The notes under the pieces were generated by a model that did no database searches, was not told the DNA's origin, and was given only the letters and a program-made list of their open reading frames with translations. Made by a program: the position numbers and the translations under genes. Of a stretch of DNA of 35,316 nt, positions 23,402 to 31,303 are shown piece after piece. Each line of letters begins with the position of its first letter. Within the stretch, counting starts at the first letter, position 1. Source of the stretch: CAVTZP01 sp964456815 (GTDB lineage: Bacteria > Chloroflexota > Dehalococcoidia > Dehalococcoidales > BS750m-G39). Location: assembly GCA_964456815.1 (NCBI GenBank), contig CAYWCO010000003.1:1-35316 (forward strand), read 5' to 3'.

Positions 23402-24118
23402 ATGGCCAAGGTATGGATTGATGGTGAAACCAGTATCGACGTGGAGGATGCCGAAGGGGTTAACGCAGTTCACTTCACGGTTGATGATAAGGAGATTGCG
23501 GTATCTGGCGGCCAGACCATTCTGGAGGCGGTAGAGCGCATGCCTGGAATCGGGAATGTCCCGGCTCTCTGTTATCATCCAGCAGTTAAACCCTACGGGG
23601 CTTGCCGGATATGCACCGTTGAGGTAAGCGAGGACGGAGGCTCCAAGTTTAAATTTGTCGCTGCCTGCCTTTACCCGGTGAAGGAGGGGCTGGTAGTAAA
23701 GACCAATACGGATAGGGTGAGGAAGCTACGTAAAGGTATAATTGAGCTTCTCTTCGCCAGATGCCCCAACGTAAAGAGGATACAGGAGCTGGCTGAGGAG
23801 TATGGGGTTGAGAAGCCGAGGTTTGTCCTGGGGGACCAGGACTGTATTCTCTGCGGCTTGTGCGTCAGGGCTTGCCAGGAGATAATGGGCAAGTCGGCGA
23901 TAAACCTGGTCAACCGGGGTATCTATAGGGAGGTTGCCGCCCCCTTCTATGCTTATGAGCTAAGCGAGGACTGTATTGGCTGCGGGGATTGTGCCTTCGT
24001 TTGCCCTACCGGTGCTATTGAGATGGGACCTGACGGAAAGCCGGTACTCCCCAAGGTAAAGATACCCTATGCTGAAGTCGAAGCGATGACGAAAAAGGAA
24101 ACGGCAGCTACTTCCTAG
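23402..24118 (+). CDS. HoxU/NuoG-N-terminal-like iron-sulfur subunit
   Basis: This 238-residue protein has a [2Fe-2S] ferredoxin domain with CYHPAVKPYGACRIC and a later CLYPV, then two [4Fe-4S] motifs, CILCGLCVRAC and CIGCGDCAFVCP. It stops before any hydrogenase H-cluster or molybdopterin domain, so it is an electron-transfer subunit only, comparable to HoxU, the front of NuoG/HydA, or BamI. The first ~20 residues form a short extra segment before the ferredoxin fold. The ATG follows GGGGGTGA and the nuoF-like stop by 12 bases, so the three genes form one operon. The catalytic partner must be encoded elsewhere or by another gene in this window. Confidence 0.88.
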   Translation: MAKVWIDGETSIDVEDAEGVNAVHFTVDDKEIAVSGGQTILEAVERMPGIGNVPALCYHPAVKPYGACRICTVEVSEDGGSKFKFVAACLYPVKEGLVVKTNTDRVRKLRKGIIELLFARCPNVKRIQELAEEYGVEKPRFVLGDQDCILCGLCVRACQEIMGKSAINLVNRGIYREVAAPFYAYELSEDCIGCGDCAFVCPTGAIEMGPDGKPVLPKVKIPYAEVEAMTKKETAATS

Positions 24119-24120
24119 CG

Positions 24121-24137
24121 CTAAGCCCCCGGCTTAG
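24121..24137. repeat. Short perfect stem-loop after the Nuo-like operon
   Basis: CTAAGCC (24121-24127) and GGCTTAG (24131-24137) pair perfectly around CCC, starting 3 bases after the HoxU-like stop. No T-tract follows directly. It may act as an mRNA end-stabiliser or part of a terminator together with the next element. Confidence 0.45.
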
Positions 24138-24150
24138 ATTCCAAAAGAGG

Positions 24151-24223
24151 CACAGCCAATCGACGTTAGTTGAACTCTCAGCTTGTTTTTGAGACCTGGC
24201 GATGGCTGTGTCTTTCTTTTTTG
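24151..24223 (+). terminator. Branched stem-loop with T-rich tail
   Basis: CACAGCCA (24151-24158) pairs with TGGCTGTG (24203-24210), extended by three more pairs after a one-base bulge. Inside lies a smaller TCTCA / TGAGA hairpin. The outer stem is followed by TCTTTCTTTTTT at 24211-24222. This suits termination of the Nuo-like operon, though the long branched loop could also be a small structured RNA. Confidence 0.45.
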
Positions 24224-24249
24224 ATAGGGAAGCTTTTGTGGCATCCCAC

Positions 24250-24282
24250 ATTATTGCATATTTTCCATCCAGGTGCAATAAT
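24250..24282. repeat. Nine-base inverted repeat in intergenic region (possible operator)
   Basis: ATTATTGCA (24250-24258) and TGCAATAAT (24274-24282) are perfect inverted copies with a 15-base spacer. The centre-to-centre distance is 24 bases, roughly two helical turns. It lies 24 bases upstream of the broken reading frame and 252 bases upstream of the OYE-like gene. Confidence 0.4.
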
Positions 24283-24306
24283 AGGCTCGCGAGTTAGGTA
24301 GGCCCA

Positions 24307-24518
24307 ATGAGTTTTATTGATGAGTTCCGAGAAGCACTTACAGAAGAAGGGTACAGCGCGCTGAGAAGTCAGAAAGCCTCTATCCATACGTCTATAATTT
24401 CGTCCTAGATAACCCGACCCTTGCTGGAACAAGCATAACACAGGGTGGACACACAATTCTGCTTATAGTGAATACTAACATGGCTGCCGACCAGGCTCTG
24501 AGGGCAGCTCTGGAATAA
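24307..24518 (+). pseudogene. Possible degraded short gene with a frameshift
   Basis: From ATG 24307 one frame reads a plausible amphipathic start (MSFIDEFREALTEEGYSALR...) to a TAG at 24406. A second frame, open from about 24381, reads YPYVYNFVLDNPT and ends in LLIVNTNMAADQALRAALE with a TAA at 24516-24518. The two halves look protein-like but are offset by two bases, suggesting a frameshifted remnant or a sequencing/assembly error. I do not recognise a family. Together they would encode roughly 70 residues. Chance cannot be excluded. Confidence 0.25.
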
Positions 24519-24534
24519 AAGGAAAGGAAGACAG

Positions 24535-26634
24535 ATGAAAAGATTTGAAAAGCTACTCGAACCTTATCACATAGGAAAGGTAAAGACCAGGAATCGGATA
24601 TATAAGACGGGTGCGACGATGATGTACTGGCACGAAGACGAACTTCATATGAACGAGACAACCAAGGCTTTCTATGAAGCACTGGCCAGAGGCGGCGCCG
24701 GTCTGGTGGTGGTGGAATCCCCGACTATTGATTACCCTTTTGCCACCCGCTGGCAGCAACAGTATCGCATTGACGACGATAAATACATTAAAGGTCTCAG
24801 CGAACTGGTGCAGGTAATCCACAAGCATAAGTGCCCAACTTTCATGCAGATGGTCCACCTTGGACCCTGGCAGAACCCGCTTTTCCCTAACCAGCCGCCT
24901 GTTTATGAAGGGCCGCCGATAGGAGCTTCGCCCGTCAACCTGGATGTACCAGGTGAATTTCACCGCGATGTGCTTAGAGAGTTAACCATCCCTGAGATTC
25001 AGGATGTTATTAATAAGTACGGCAGTGCCGCGGCGCGAGCTCAGAAAGCCGGCTTTGACGGGGTAGATATCAATGCCGGTAGCAGTCATATAGTACACAA
25101 CTTCCTATCTCCCTTCTGGAATAGACGCCAGGATGAGTATGGCGGCAGCCTGGAAAAAAGAGCCCGCTTTCTGGTGGAGATCATAAAGGCAATCAAAAAA
25201 AGTGCCGGGCAGGATTTCCCGATTGTTATCTGTATGAATGGTATCGAAGTTGGTCGGGCTGTTGGTGTTGATGATAGCAAGTGCCTGACGGTTGAGGACG
25301 CCAGAAAGTATGCTCAGTTAGCAGAGGAAGCCGGTGCTGATGCCATTCAGGTAAGGAACCACTGGATGGGCTATCACGTTGGTGGATTTCTGCCTGACCA
25401 GCTTTTCTTTCCGGAACCTCCTGTTCCTTTGAAAACCTTTCCCAAGGAATATAACTCGAGCCATTGGGGAGTAGGGGCTAATATCTATCTGGCTGAAGGA
25501 ATCAAAAAGGTTGTGTCTATTCCGGTCATTGTTGTAGGTAGACTTGACCCTGAGCTAGGGGAGAAAATCCTGCGCGAGGGTAAGGCAGACTTTATTGCTA
25601 TGCATAGGAGGCTGATGTCAGACCCGGAGCTTCCCCATAAGGTTGCCGCGGGAAGATTAGAGGATATCGCCCCCTGCACGGCCTGCGGTACCTGCTTGGA
25701 CCAGAGTGTCCAGATGAAACGGCGCTGCCGAATAAATGCGGCTCTGGCGACGGAGAAATATACCATTGACAAAGCGAAGAAGCAGAAAAAGGTGGTGGTA
25801 ATTGGCGGCGGGCCAGCAGGGATGGAGGCAGCCAGGGTAGCGGCAATCAGGGGGCACGAAGTAATACTTTATGAGAAATCCCCTAAACTGGGTGGATTAT
25901 TACCCCTGGCGGCACTGATAAAGGGGCTTGAGATTGAAGACCTGCCAGGCATGGTTCGCTATCTTAAGATTCAGATTAATAAACTTGGGGTTAAAACAAA
26001 GCTTGGTAAAGAGGTAGACGCCTCTGTAATCGAGGAGATTAAGCCGGACGTGGTTATCCTAGCTGCAGGTGGTATACTCACCTCCCCCGATATTAAGGGA
26101 ATTAATAACCGTAGAGTCATAGCCCTTCCCGCCTTGCATCGCATGGTGAAACCTTATCTCAGATTTTTTGGACCGAGAATCCTGGGGTGGCTAACCAAAT
26201 TCTGGCTCCCCATCGGAAAGAGAGTTGTTGTTATCGGCGGCGGAATACACGGTTGTGAAACAGCCGAGTTCCTGATAAAGCGAGGCAGAAAGGTTACCAT
26301 CGTGGACACGGCGGAAGCCCTGGGAAAGGGAATGATAGACTTCCGGCTGCCATTAGCCCTTGAGTGGTTCAGTAAAAATGGTGTGACCATGATTACCGGA
26401 GTTAAATCCATGGAGATAATCGATAAAGGTTTGGTCATCACCACCAAGGAAGGGAAGCAACAGACCATCAAGGCTGACAGCATGATACCAGCCATGCCAC
26501 TGGCACCAAATACCAGCTTGCTTAAAAGCCTTGAGGGGAAAGCCCCTGAAATCTACGCCATTGGCGACTGCGGTGAGCCCCGCATGATAGTAGACGCCAT
26601 TGCCGATGGTTGGCGTATTGCTAACAAAATATAA
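24535..26634 (+). CDS. Old-yellow-enzyme/2,4-dienoyl-CoA reductase-like FMN, [4Fe-4S], FAD oxidoreductase
   Basis: This 699-residue protein has an N-terminal FMN TIM barrel (about 1-370), a [4Fe-4S] site and a C-terminal FAD/NAD(P) module with VVVIGGGPAGMEAARVAA near 418 and RVVVIGGGIHGCETAEFL near 561. The layout matches FadH, enoate reductase and BaiCD-type enzymes that reduce activated C=C bonds. The cluster motif is C381-x2-C384-x2-C387-x10-C398, one residue tighter than the usual C-x2-C-x3-C. The active-site region reads DINAGSSHIVHNFLSP instead of the common histidine- or tyrosine-bearing form, so the substrate probably differs from classic enzymes. The ATG follows GGAAAGGAAG. It is the first gene of a four-gene + strand cluster. 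Confidence 0.87.
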   Translation: MKRFEKLLEPYHIGKVKTRNRIYKTGATMMYWHEDELHMNETTKAFYEALARGGAGLVVVESPTIDYPFATRWQQQYRIDDDKYIKGLSELVQVIHKHKCPTFMQMVHLGPWQNPLFPNQPPVYEGPPIGASPVNLDVPGEFHRDVLRELTIPEIQDVINKYGSAAARAQKAGFDGVDINAGSSHIVHNFLSPFWNRRQDEYGGSLEKRARFLVEIIKAIKKSAGQDFPIVICMNGIEVGRAVGVDDSKCLTVEDARKYAQLAEEAGADAIQVRNHWMGYHVGGFLPDQLFFPEPPVPLKTFPKEYNSSHWGVGANIYLAEGIKKVVSIPVIVVGRLDPELGEKILREGKADFIAMHRRLMSDPELPHKVAAGRLEDIAPCTACGTCLDQSVQMKRRCRINAALATEKYTIDKAKKQKKVVVIGGGPAGMEAARVAAIRGHEVILYEKSPKLGGLLPLAALIKGLEIEDLPGMVRYLKIQINKLGVKTKLGKEVDASVIEEIKPDVVILAAGGILTSPDIKGINNRRVIALPALHRMVKPYLRFFGPRILGWLTKFWLPIGKRVVVIGGGIHGCETAEFLIKRGRKVTIVDTAEALGKGMIDFRLPLALEWFSKNGVTMITGVKSMEIIDKGLVITTKEGKQQTIKADSMIPAMPLAPNTSLLKSLEGKAPEIYAIGDCGEPRMIVDAIADGWRIANKI

Positions 26635-26650
26635 GAGAAGGAGGCGCATT

Positions 26651-27136
26651 ATGACAGTGGAGGAAATGGAAAAAAAACTGAAGGAGCTGGAAGATAGGGT
26701 CAGGGTTACCGAGGATATTCAGGAGATTCATGAGTTACAAAGGCGCTATGTTAATGCCCTGATATGCGCCGAGTGGGATGATTGCGCGGACTGCTTTGCC
26801 GAAAACGCTAAGGTAGATGTTTACCTCCACGAACCGGTCACGGGTAATGCGGCAATTAGAAAATGGTTCAAAGAGGAGCTTTCTAAGACACATGCCGGCA
26901 AGGAGGGCGACGTTCTTGTTCACCCCGTTATTTCCGTCGACGGTGACAAGGCTAAGGGCAAGTGGCTGTTGTATATGATGTATTGCTACCCCCGCACCGG
27001 GCAGTCACTGTTCTGGGTACAGGGTTTCTACACCATGGAATACGTCAGAGAGAAAGGCGAGTGGAAGATCAGCTACATGAACTGGGAAGAGCGCATGGGG
27101 CTGCCTGGTAGTGGCCCACCAACTGGCCTTTTTTAA
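26651..27136 (+). CDS. SnoaL/NTF2-like fold protein
   Basis: This 161-residue protein has an N-terminal helix rich in charged residues, then the SnoaL-type pattern: IHELQRRYVNALICAEWDDCADCFAENAKVDVY, a central GNAAIRKWFKEEL helix, and the strand pair GKWLLYMMYCYP / FWVQGFYTMEYVREKGEWKISYMNWEER. SnoaL-fold enzymes include dehydratases and isomerases; the bile-acid 7-alpha-dehydratase BaiE belongs to this fold, and BaiCD-like genes are neighbours there as the OYE-like gene is here. Catalytic residues cannot be fixed by eye. The ATG at 26651 follows AAGGAGGC and gives the normal length; an upstream in-frame start overlaps the previous gene. Confidence 0.72.
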   Translation: MTVEEMEKKLKELEDRVRVTEDIQEIHELQRRYVNALICAEWDDCADCFAENAKVDVYLHEPVTGNAAIRKWFKEELSKTHAGKEGDVLVHPVISVDGDKAKGKWLLYMMYCYPRTGQSLFWVQGFYTMEYVREKGEWKISYMNWEERMGLPGSGPPTGLF

Positions 27137-27200
27137 ATAAAAGGGAGCTTGGCTAACCCGTCATAAAAGCTATCTGCCCGTCTTTAAGGAGGTAATTAAT

Positions 27201-28121
27201 ATGGCAGAAACAAATAAGAAAAAGATAATTGGTTTGTCAACTGGCAGAAAGAATGGCAACTGCGAGATACTTCTAAAAGAGGCTTTGATGGCAGCTGAAG
27301 AGCTGGGTGTGCAATCTGAAATAATCCGTGCTATGGAGCTGAGAGTAAAGCCATGTAGGGGCTGCGAAGCATGCACTATAGCGCTGGGAAGAGGCAAAGA
27401 ACCAAGGTGTGCCATCACCGACGATGATGTTCCGTGGATTTTGGATAAGATTTTAGTGGAAGATTGCGCCTTAATAATCAGTGCGCCAGTGTACCATTTA
27501 AGGACAAACTCATACTTCGAGGCAATCCACGAAAGAATGCTGCCAACCATGTTCAGGCATCCTGAAATTACTGAGAAAACAAGGGTAGGCGGCATTATTT
27601 CCGTTGGCGGTGGCGAACCCGAGTGGACTCCTTTAGGTCTTACTTCGATTAATATTTTTGTCCAGCATACCCGCAAGCTGGTTGACCAGATGCAGACGAA
27701 TTTCGTCACGCGACCGGGTGCAGTCCTGATGGAGGAAAAATACCTTAAACGAGCCAGAAAATTGGGGCAGAATGTGGCTAAGGCACTAATGCTGCCGATT
27801 GAAGAGGTAAAATACGTTGGCGATGATACAGAGGCATCCTGCCCTGTCTGCCATTGCAACGTACTGAAGGTGCCTGGGAAATTATCCGACGTTTACTGCC
27901 CTGTGTGCTGGGTACATGGCACTATATACGCCGATGGCAACGAGCTGAAGGTGAAGTGGAACGAAGATGATGCCCAAAACCCCCGATTTTCCCCCAAATT
28001 TATTGGCAAACATCTGGAACTCATAGCCGAATTACACAAGAAGTTCTTTACAGAAGACCAGGATAAGGTAAAAGAGCTGATAGAGAAATATACCTCATAT
28101 GGTAAAATCATAAAGCCATGA
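27201..28121 (+). CDS. Iron-sulfur flavoprotein / NADPH-dependent FMN reductase-like protein with C-terminal Cys4 motif
   Basis: This 306-residue protein starts with a flavodoxin-like domain. IIGLSTGRKNGNCEILLKEAL is the FMN phosphate loop, CRGCEACTIALGRGKEPRC (from about residue 52) is the cysteine motif of iron-sulfur flavoproteins, and SAPVYHLRTNS is the flavin-contact loop. Past residue ~200 a rubredoxin-like CPVCHC...CPVCW pair suggests a bound metal or Fe(SCys)4 site, which simple FMN reductases lack. It probably carries electrons for the OYE-like or acyl-CoA enzymes next to it. AAGGAGGT precedes the ATG; the acyl-CoA dehydrogenase follows after 13 bases. Confidence 0.8.
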   Translation: MAETNKKKIIGLSTGRKNGNCEILLKEALMAAEELGVQSEIIRAMELRVKPCRGCEACTIALGRGKEPRCAITDDDVPWILDKILVEDCALIISAPVYHLRTNSYFEAIHERMLPTMFRHPEITEKTRVGGIISVGGGEPEWTPLGLTSINIFVQHTRKLVDQMQTNFVTRPGAVLMEEKYLKRARKLGQNVAKALMLPIEEVKYVGDDTEASCPVCHCNVLKVPGKLSDVYCPVCWVHGTIYADGNELKVKWNEDDAQNPRFSPKFIGKHLELIAELHKKFFTEDQDKVKELIEKYTSYGKIIKP

Positions 28122-28134
28122 TGGAGAGAAGCTA

Positions 28135-29316
28135 GTGGACTTTCTATTCACTGAGGAGCAAGAAGGATTCCGGCAGGAAGTTCGTTCTTTTCTGAATAAA
28201 GAGCTACCACCAGACTGGGTGGATTACACGGGGACAGCGATAGATGACACAATCGCCCCCACGAAAGACGGCGAGAAGGTATTCAGAGAGATGGCACGTA
28301 AGCTTGGTCAGAAGGGGTGGTTATCTCTTTTCTGGCCTAAAGAGTATGGCGGCCAGGCTTGCTCATATGTGGATTACCTAATTTTCTTAGAAGAGATAGC
28401 AAGCCGCGGGTCGCCGGGATTTAACGCTGTTGGGGCAAAAATGCTGGCGCCCACTCTATTTAAATATGGTACTGGGGAGCAAAAGGAGAGGCATCTTAAG
28501 CCGATTGCCAGTGGAGAGGAGCTTTTGTGTGAAGGATTCACTGAACCCAATGCCGGCTCTGACATGGCATCCCTGCAGGCAAAAGCGGTCAGGGACAATA
28601 ATGACTACATAATAAACGGGCAGAAGACCTGGAGTACCTTTGCCAAGTATTCGGACTGGTGTTGCCTACTGGCTAGAACAGACCCGGCGTTGAAAAGACA
28701 TCGCGGTATCAGCTTTTTCCTGGTTGATTTGTCTACGCCTGGTGTCACCGTCAGTCCTATAATTGATATACAGGGCGAGCCGGACTTCGCTGAGATATTC
28801 TTTGAGGACGCCAGGGTGCCGAAGGGAAACCTTGTTGGTGGGGAAAATGAGGGGTGGAAGGTAGTGCAAACGATGCTGAGTTACGAGCGTATAGCTATTG
28901 GGCCGGTTGCCGCAACGCGAAGCTTGATTGACCGACTGGTAAAGTATATAAAAGATACCCCGGAAAGGCGATGGTCAAACGCCAGACAGACGCTAGCCCA
29001 ATTAAAGGTAGAGGCTGAGGTCGGGCGGCTTATCTGTTACCGATTAGCCTGGCTACATGATAATGGGATGGCTACAGTCCACGATGCAGCTAAAGCGCGA
29101 TTATATGGCACCGAGTTGCTTAAGCGTGCCGCCAGGGTAGCTATGGAATTATTGGGATTGTATGGGCAGCTTGACAAAGGGGATAGCAGGGCCCCTTTAC
29201 AGGGATGGTTCAAATATTTATATCTATCCTCTATAGGAGTAACTATAGCCGCCGGAACCTCGGAAATCTTAAAGAATATAATTGCCAGTGGTGGTCTAAA
29301 CTTACCGAGAGAATAA
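28135..29316 (+). CDS. Acyl-CoA dehydrogenase
   Basis: This 393-residue flavoenzyme has the normal domain order: N-terminal helices (MDFLFTEEQEGFRQEVRSFL), a middle beta domain with EGFTEPNAGSDMASLQAKA and the QKTWSTFAKYSDWCCLLART block, and C-terminal helices ending IAAGTSEILKNIIASGGLNLPRE. The position of the catalytic glutamate of medium-chain enzymes (YEGT) is alanine here (AAGT), as in the large group with GGTSEI-type ends, so the base must lie elsewhere. The start is GTG at 28135 with GGAGAG upstream. It is the last gene of the OYE cluster and converges with the acetoacetyl-CoA synthetase gene 10 bases away. Its acyl chain is unknown; a cyclic acyl-CoA is possible. Confidence 0.9.
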   Translation: MDFLFTEEQEGFRQEVRSFLNKELPPDWVDYTGTAIDDTIAPTKDGEKVFREMARKLGQKGWLSLFWPKEYGGQACSYVDYLIFLEEIASRGSPGFNAVGAKMLAPTLFKYGTGEQKERHLKPIASGEELLCEGFTEPNAGSDMASLQAKAVRDNNDYIINGQKTWSTFAKYSDWCCLLARTDPALKRHRGISFFLVDLSTPGVTVSPIIDIQGEPDFAEIFFEDARVPKGNLVGGENEGWKVVQTMLSYERIAIGPVAATRSLIDRLVKYIKDTPERRWSNARQTLAQLKVEAEVGRLICYRLAWLHDNGMATVHDAAKARLYGTELLKRAARVAMELLGLYGQLDKGDSRAPLQGWFKYLYLSSIGVTIAAGTSEILKNIIASGGLNLPRE

Positions 29317-29326
29317 TAAGACAGCG

Positions 29327-31288
29327 CTATTCCCTCTGAAGCTCAGGAAGAATGCCCTCGTAGTAATCCAATGATTCGGGGTTAGTCAGGGCACCCCTGT
29401 TAGACACCGCTCTGCCGTGTATTATGTTGGTGACTGCGCTTTCCACCTTCTTCATGTTGAGCGTGTAAGGGATATCTGGCACTTCCAAAATTCTCGCTGG
29501 TACATGCCGCGGCGAAGTATTTTCACGAAGGTTCTTTCTAATTTTATTTTGCAGCTCATCGGTTAAGCTGTATCCCTCCTTTAGTTTAACAAAGAGGAGG
29601 ACACGCTGGTCACCTTTCCAGTCTTGTCCTATAGCCAGGCTGTCAGCAATCTCTTCTAACTTCTCCACCTCATTGTATATTTCAGCCGTGCCGATGCGGA
29701 CTCCTGAAGGTTTTAAGACGGCATCGGAGCGACCAAAAAAGGTTATTCCCTTAGTATCACTATGAATCATAACGTAATCCCCATGACGCCATACCTTCGG
29801 GTAAACATTAAAATAGGCGTCTTGATACCTCTTGTTATCCGGGTCATTCCAGAAGTAAAGCGGCATGGAAGGAGCCGGAGCCTCACAGACAAGTTCTCCC
29901 ATCTGGTCAAGCACTGGGCTGCCCTTTTCATCATAGCAATTTATCTTCATCGCCAGACCCGCCTTCTGTAGTTCACCGGCGTAAACAGGGACGGTAGGAC
30001 TGCCAATAACGAAACAACCATTGATGTCGGTGCCGCCGGAGATAGAATTAAAGTGCAGGTCTTCCTTAATTGCTTTATACACGTATTCAAAACCCTCAGC
30101 CGAAAGAGCTGAGCCAGTCTGGGATATCTCTCGCAGTGGTGACAAATCATAATCCTTCCCGGGCTGGAGCCCCTGGCTTCTAAGATAGTTAATTAACGTA
30201 GCACTGGTACCGAAAACGGTAATCTTTTCATCCTGTATCAATTTCCACAGGGCACCGAGGTCGGGATAAAGAGGATTACCGTCGTATAATACTACCGTAG
30301 CCCCAACAGCCAAGGAGCTGAGAAGCCAGTTCCACATCATCCAGCTGCAGGTGGTTATATAGTAGATTATATCCTCTCGTCTTAGGTCGGTATTAAGTAT
30401 CAGCTCCTTTAAATGATTGATGAGGATACCACCGCCTCCCTGGACCATGCACTTTGGCTTACCAGTTGTTCCTGAGGAAAACATGATAACTGCAGGATGG
30501 CCAAAAGGCAGCTGTTCGAAATGAATCTCGGGGTGCTCTTCACCGGCTATGAACTGCTCATAGTACACCGAATTGGGAATATGGCTGATGTCAGTTTCTT
30601 GCTCCGTGTAACGAACCACGATAACCTTTTCCAGGGAGGGGATTCCTCTGGCTACCTCGCCGGCGTTAGCTAGGGAATCAAACGGCTTCCCTTTATAAAA
30701 ATAGCCATCAACCGTAAACAGAACCTTGGGTTCAATTTGACCAAAGCGGTCCAGTACCGCCTGTTGCCCAAGGTCAGTGGCGCAGGAAGACCATATAGCG
30801 CCAATACTCGTCGTCGCCAGCATAGCGATAGCGGTCTCCATCAGATTGGGCATATACGCTGCCACCCTATCTCCGGGCTTAACCCCCGTTTTGCGCAGGG
30901 ATTTAGCCAGACGAGCTACGGAATCGTAAAGTTCGCCGTAGGTCATCTTAGCCGATTTCTGAGTCTCCCCTTTGAAGATAAAGGCGATATGGTCATCCCG
31001 GTATCTCAGCAGGTTCTCGGCAAAATTCAATCTGGCACCGCCAAACCACCCGGCACCGGGGAACTTGCCTAAGTCGTCAATTACCTCGTCGTACTGGCGA
31101 GAAGCTTTGATTGGGGCAAACTCCCACATAGCCGCCCAAAAGTCGGGGACCTTCTCAATTGACCAGTCATATAGCTTGTCATAGGAGTCGAGCTTAAGAC
31201 CGTATTTTTTGTTGACAAAGCTAATGAACCGGGTTATATTAGCTCGTTTCTTAACTTCCTCGGAGGGCTTCCAAATGGGCACCTTCAT
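29327..31288 (-). CDS. aacS: Acetoacetyl-CoA synthetase (acyl-adenylate-forming)
   Basis: This 653-residue enzyme activates acetoacetate or a similar 3-oxoacid with ATP and CoA. Motifs: the family start VPIWKPSEEVKKRANITRF, the P-loop-like VIMFSSGTTGKPKCMVQG, ISGGTDINGCF, RHGDYVMIHSDTKG, and the C-terminal IPYTLNMKKVESAV with the catalytic lysine. The WFGGARLNFAENLL segment is typical of acetoacetyl-CoA synthetases and separates them from acetyl-CoA synthetase. Full length for the family. It is the last gene of the - strand cluster, 15 bases after the four-cluster ferredoxin gene. It may feed ketone products of the neighbouring pathway into beta-oxidation, but substrate could differ. Confidence 0.88.
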   Translation of the reverse strand: MKVPIWKPSEEVKKRANITRFISFVNKKYGLKLDSYDKLYDWSIEKVPDFWAAMWEFAPIKASRQYDEVIDDLGKFPGAGWFGGARLNFAENLLRYRDDHIAFIFKGETQKSAKMTYGELYDSVARLAKSLRKTGVKPGDRVAAYMPNLMETAIAMLATTSIGAIWSSCATDLGQQAVLDRFGQIEPKVLFTVDGYFYKGKPFDSLANAGEVARGIPSLEKVIVVRYTEQETDISHIPNSVYYEQFIAGEEHPEIHFEQLPFGHPAVIMFSSGTTGKPKCMVQGGGGILINHLKELILNTDLRREDIIYYITTCSWMMWNWLLSSLAVGATVVLYDGNPLYPDLGALWKLIQDEKITVFGTSATLINYLRSQGLQPGKDYDLSPLREISQTGSALSAEGFEYVYKAIKEDLHFNSISGGTDINGCFVIGSPTVPVYAGELQKAGLAMKINCYDEKGSPVLDQMGELVCEAPAPSMPLYFWNDPDNKRYQDAYFNVYPKVWRHGDYVMIHSDTKGITFFGRSDAVLKPSGVRIGTAEIYNEVEKLEEIADSLAIGQDWKGDQRVLLFVKLKEGYSLTDELQNKIRKNLRENTSPRHVPARILEVPDIPYTLNMKKVESAVTNIIHGRAVSNRGALTNPESLDYYEGILPELQRE

Positions 31289-31303
31289 AGCACCCTCTCC
31301 TTT

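Noticed and set aside
20993..24118. Part of respiratory complex I or an [FeFe]-hydrogenase operon
   Set aside because: No membrane Nuo subunits and no H-cluster domain are present, and the third subunit stops after the ferredoxin-like clusters.
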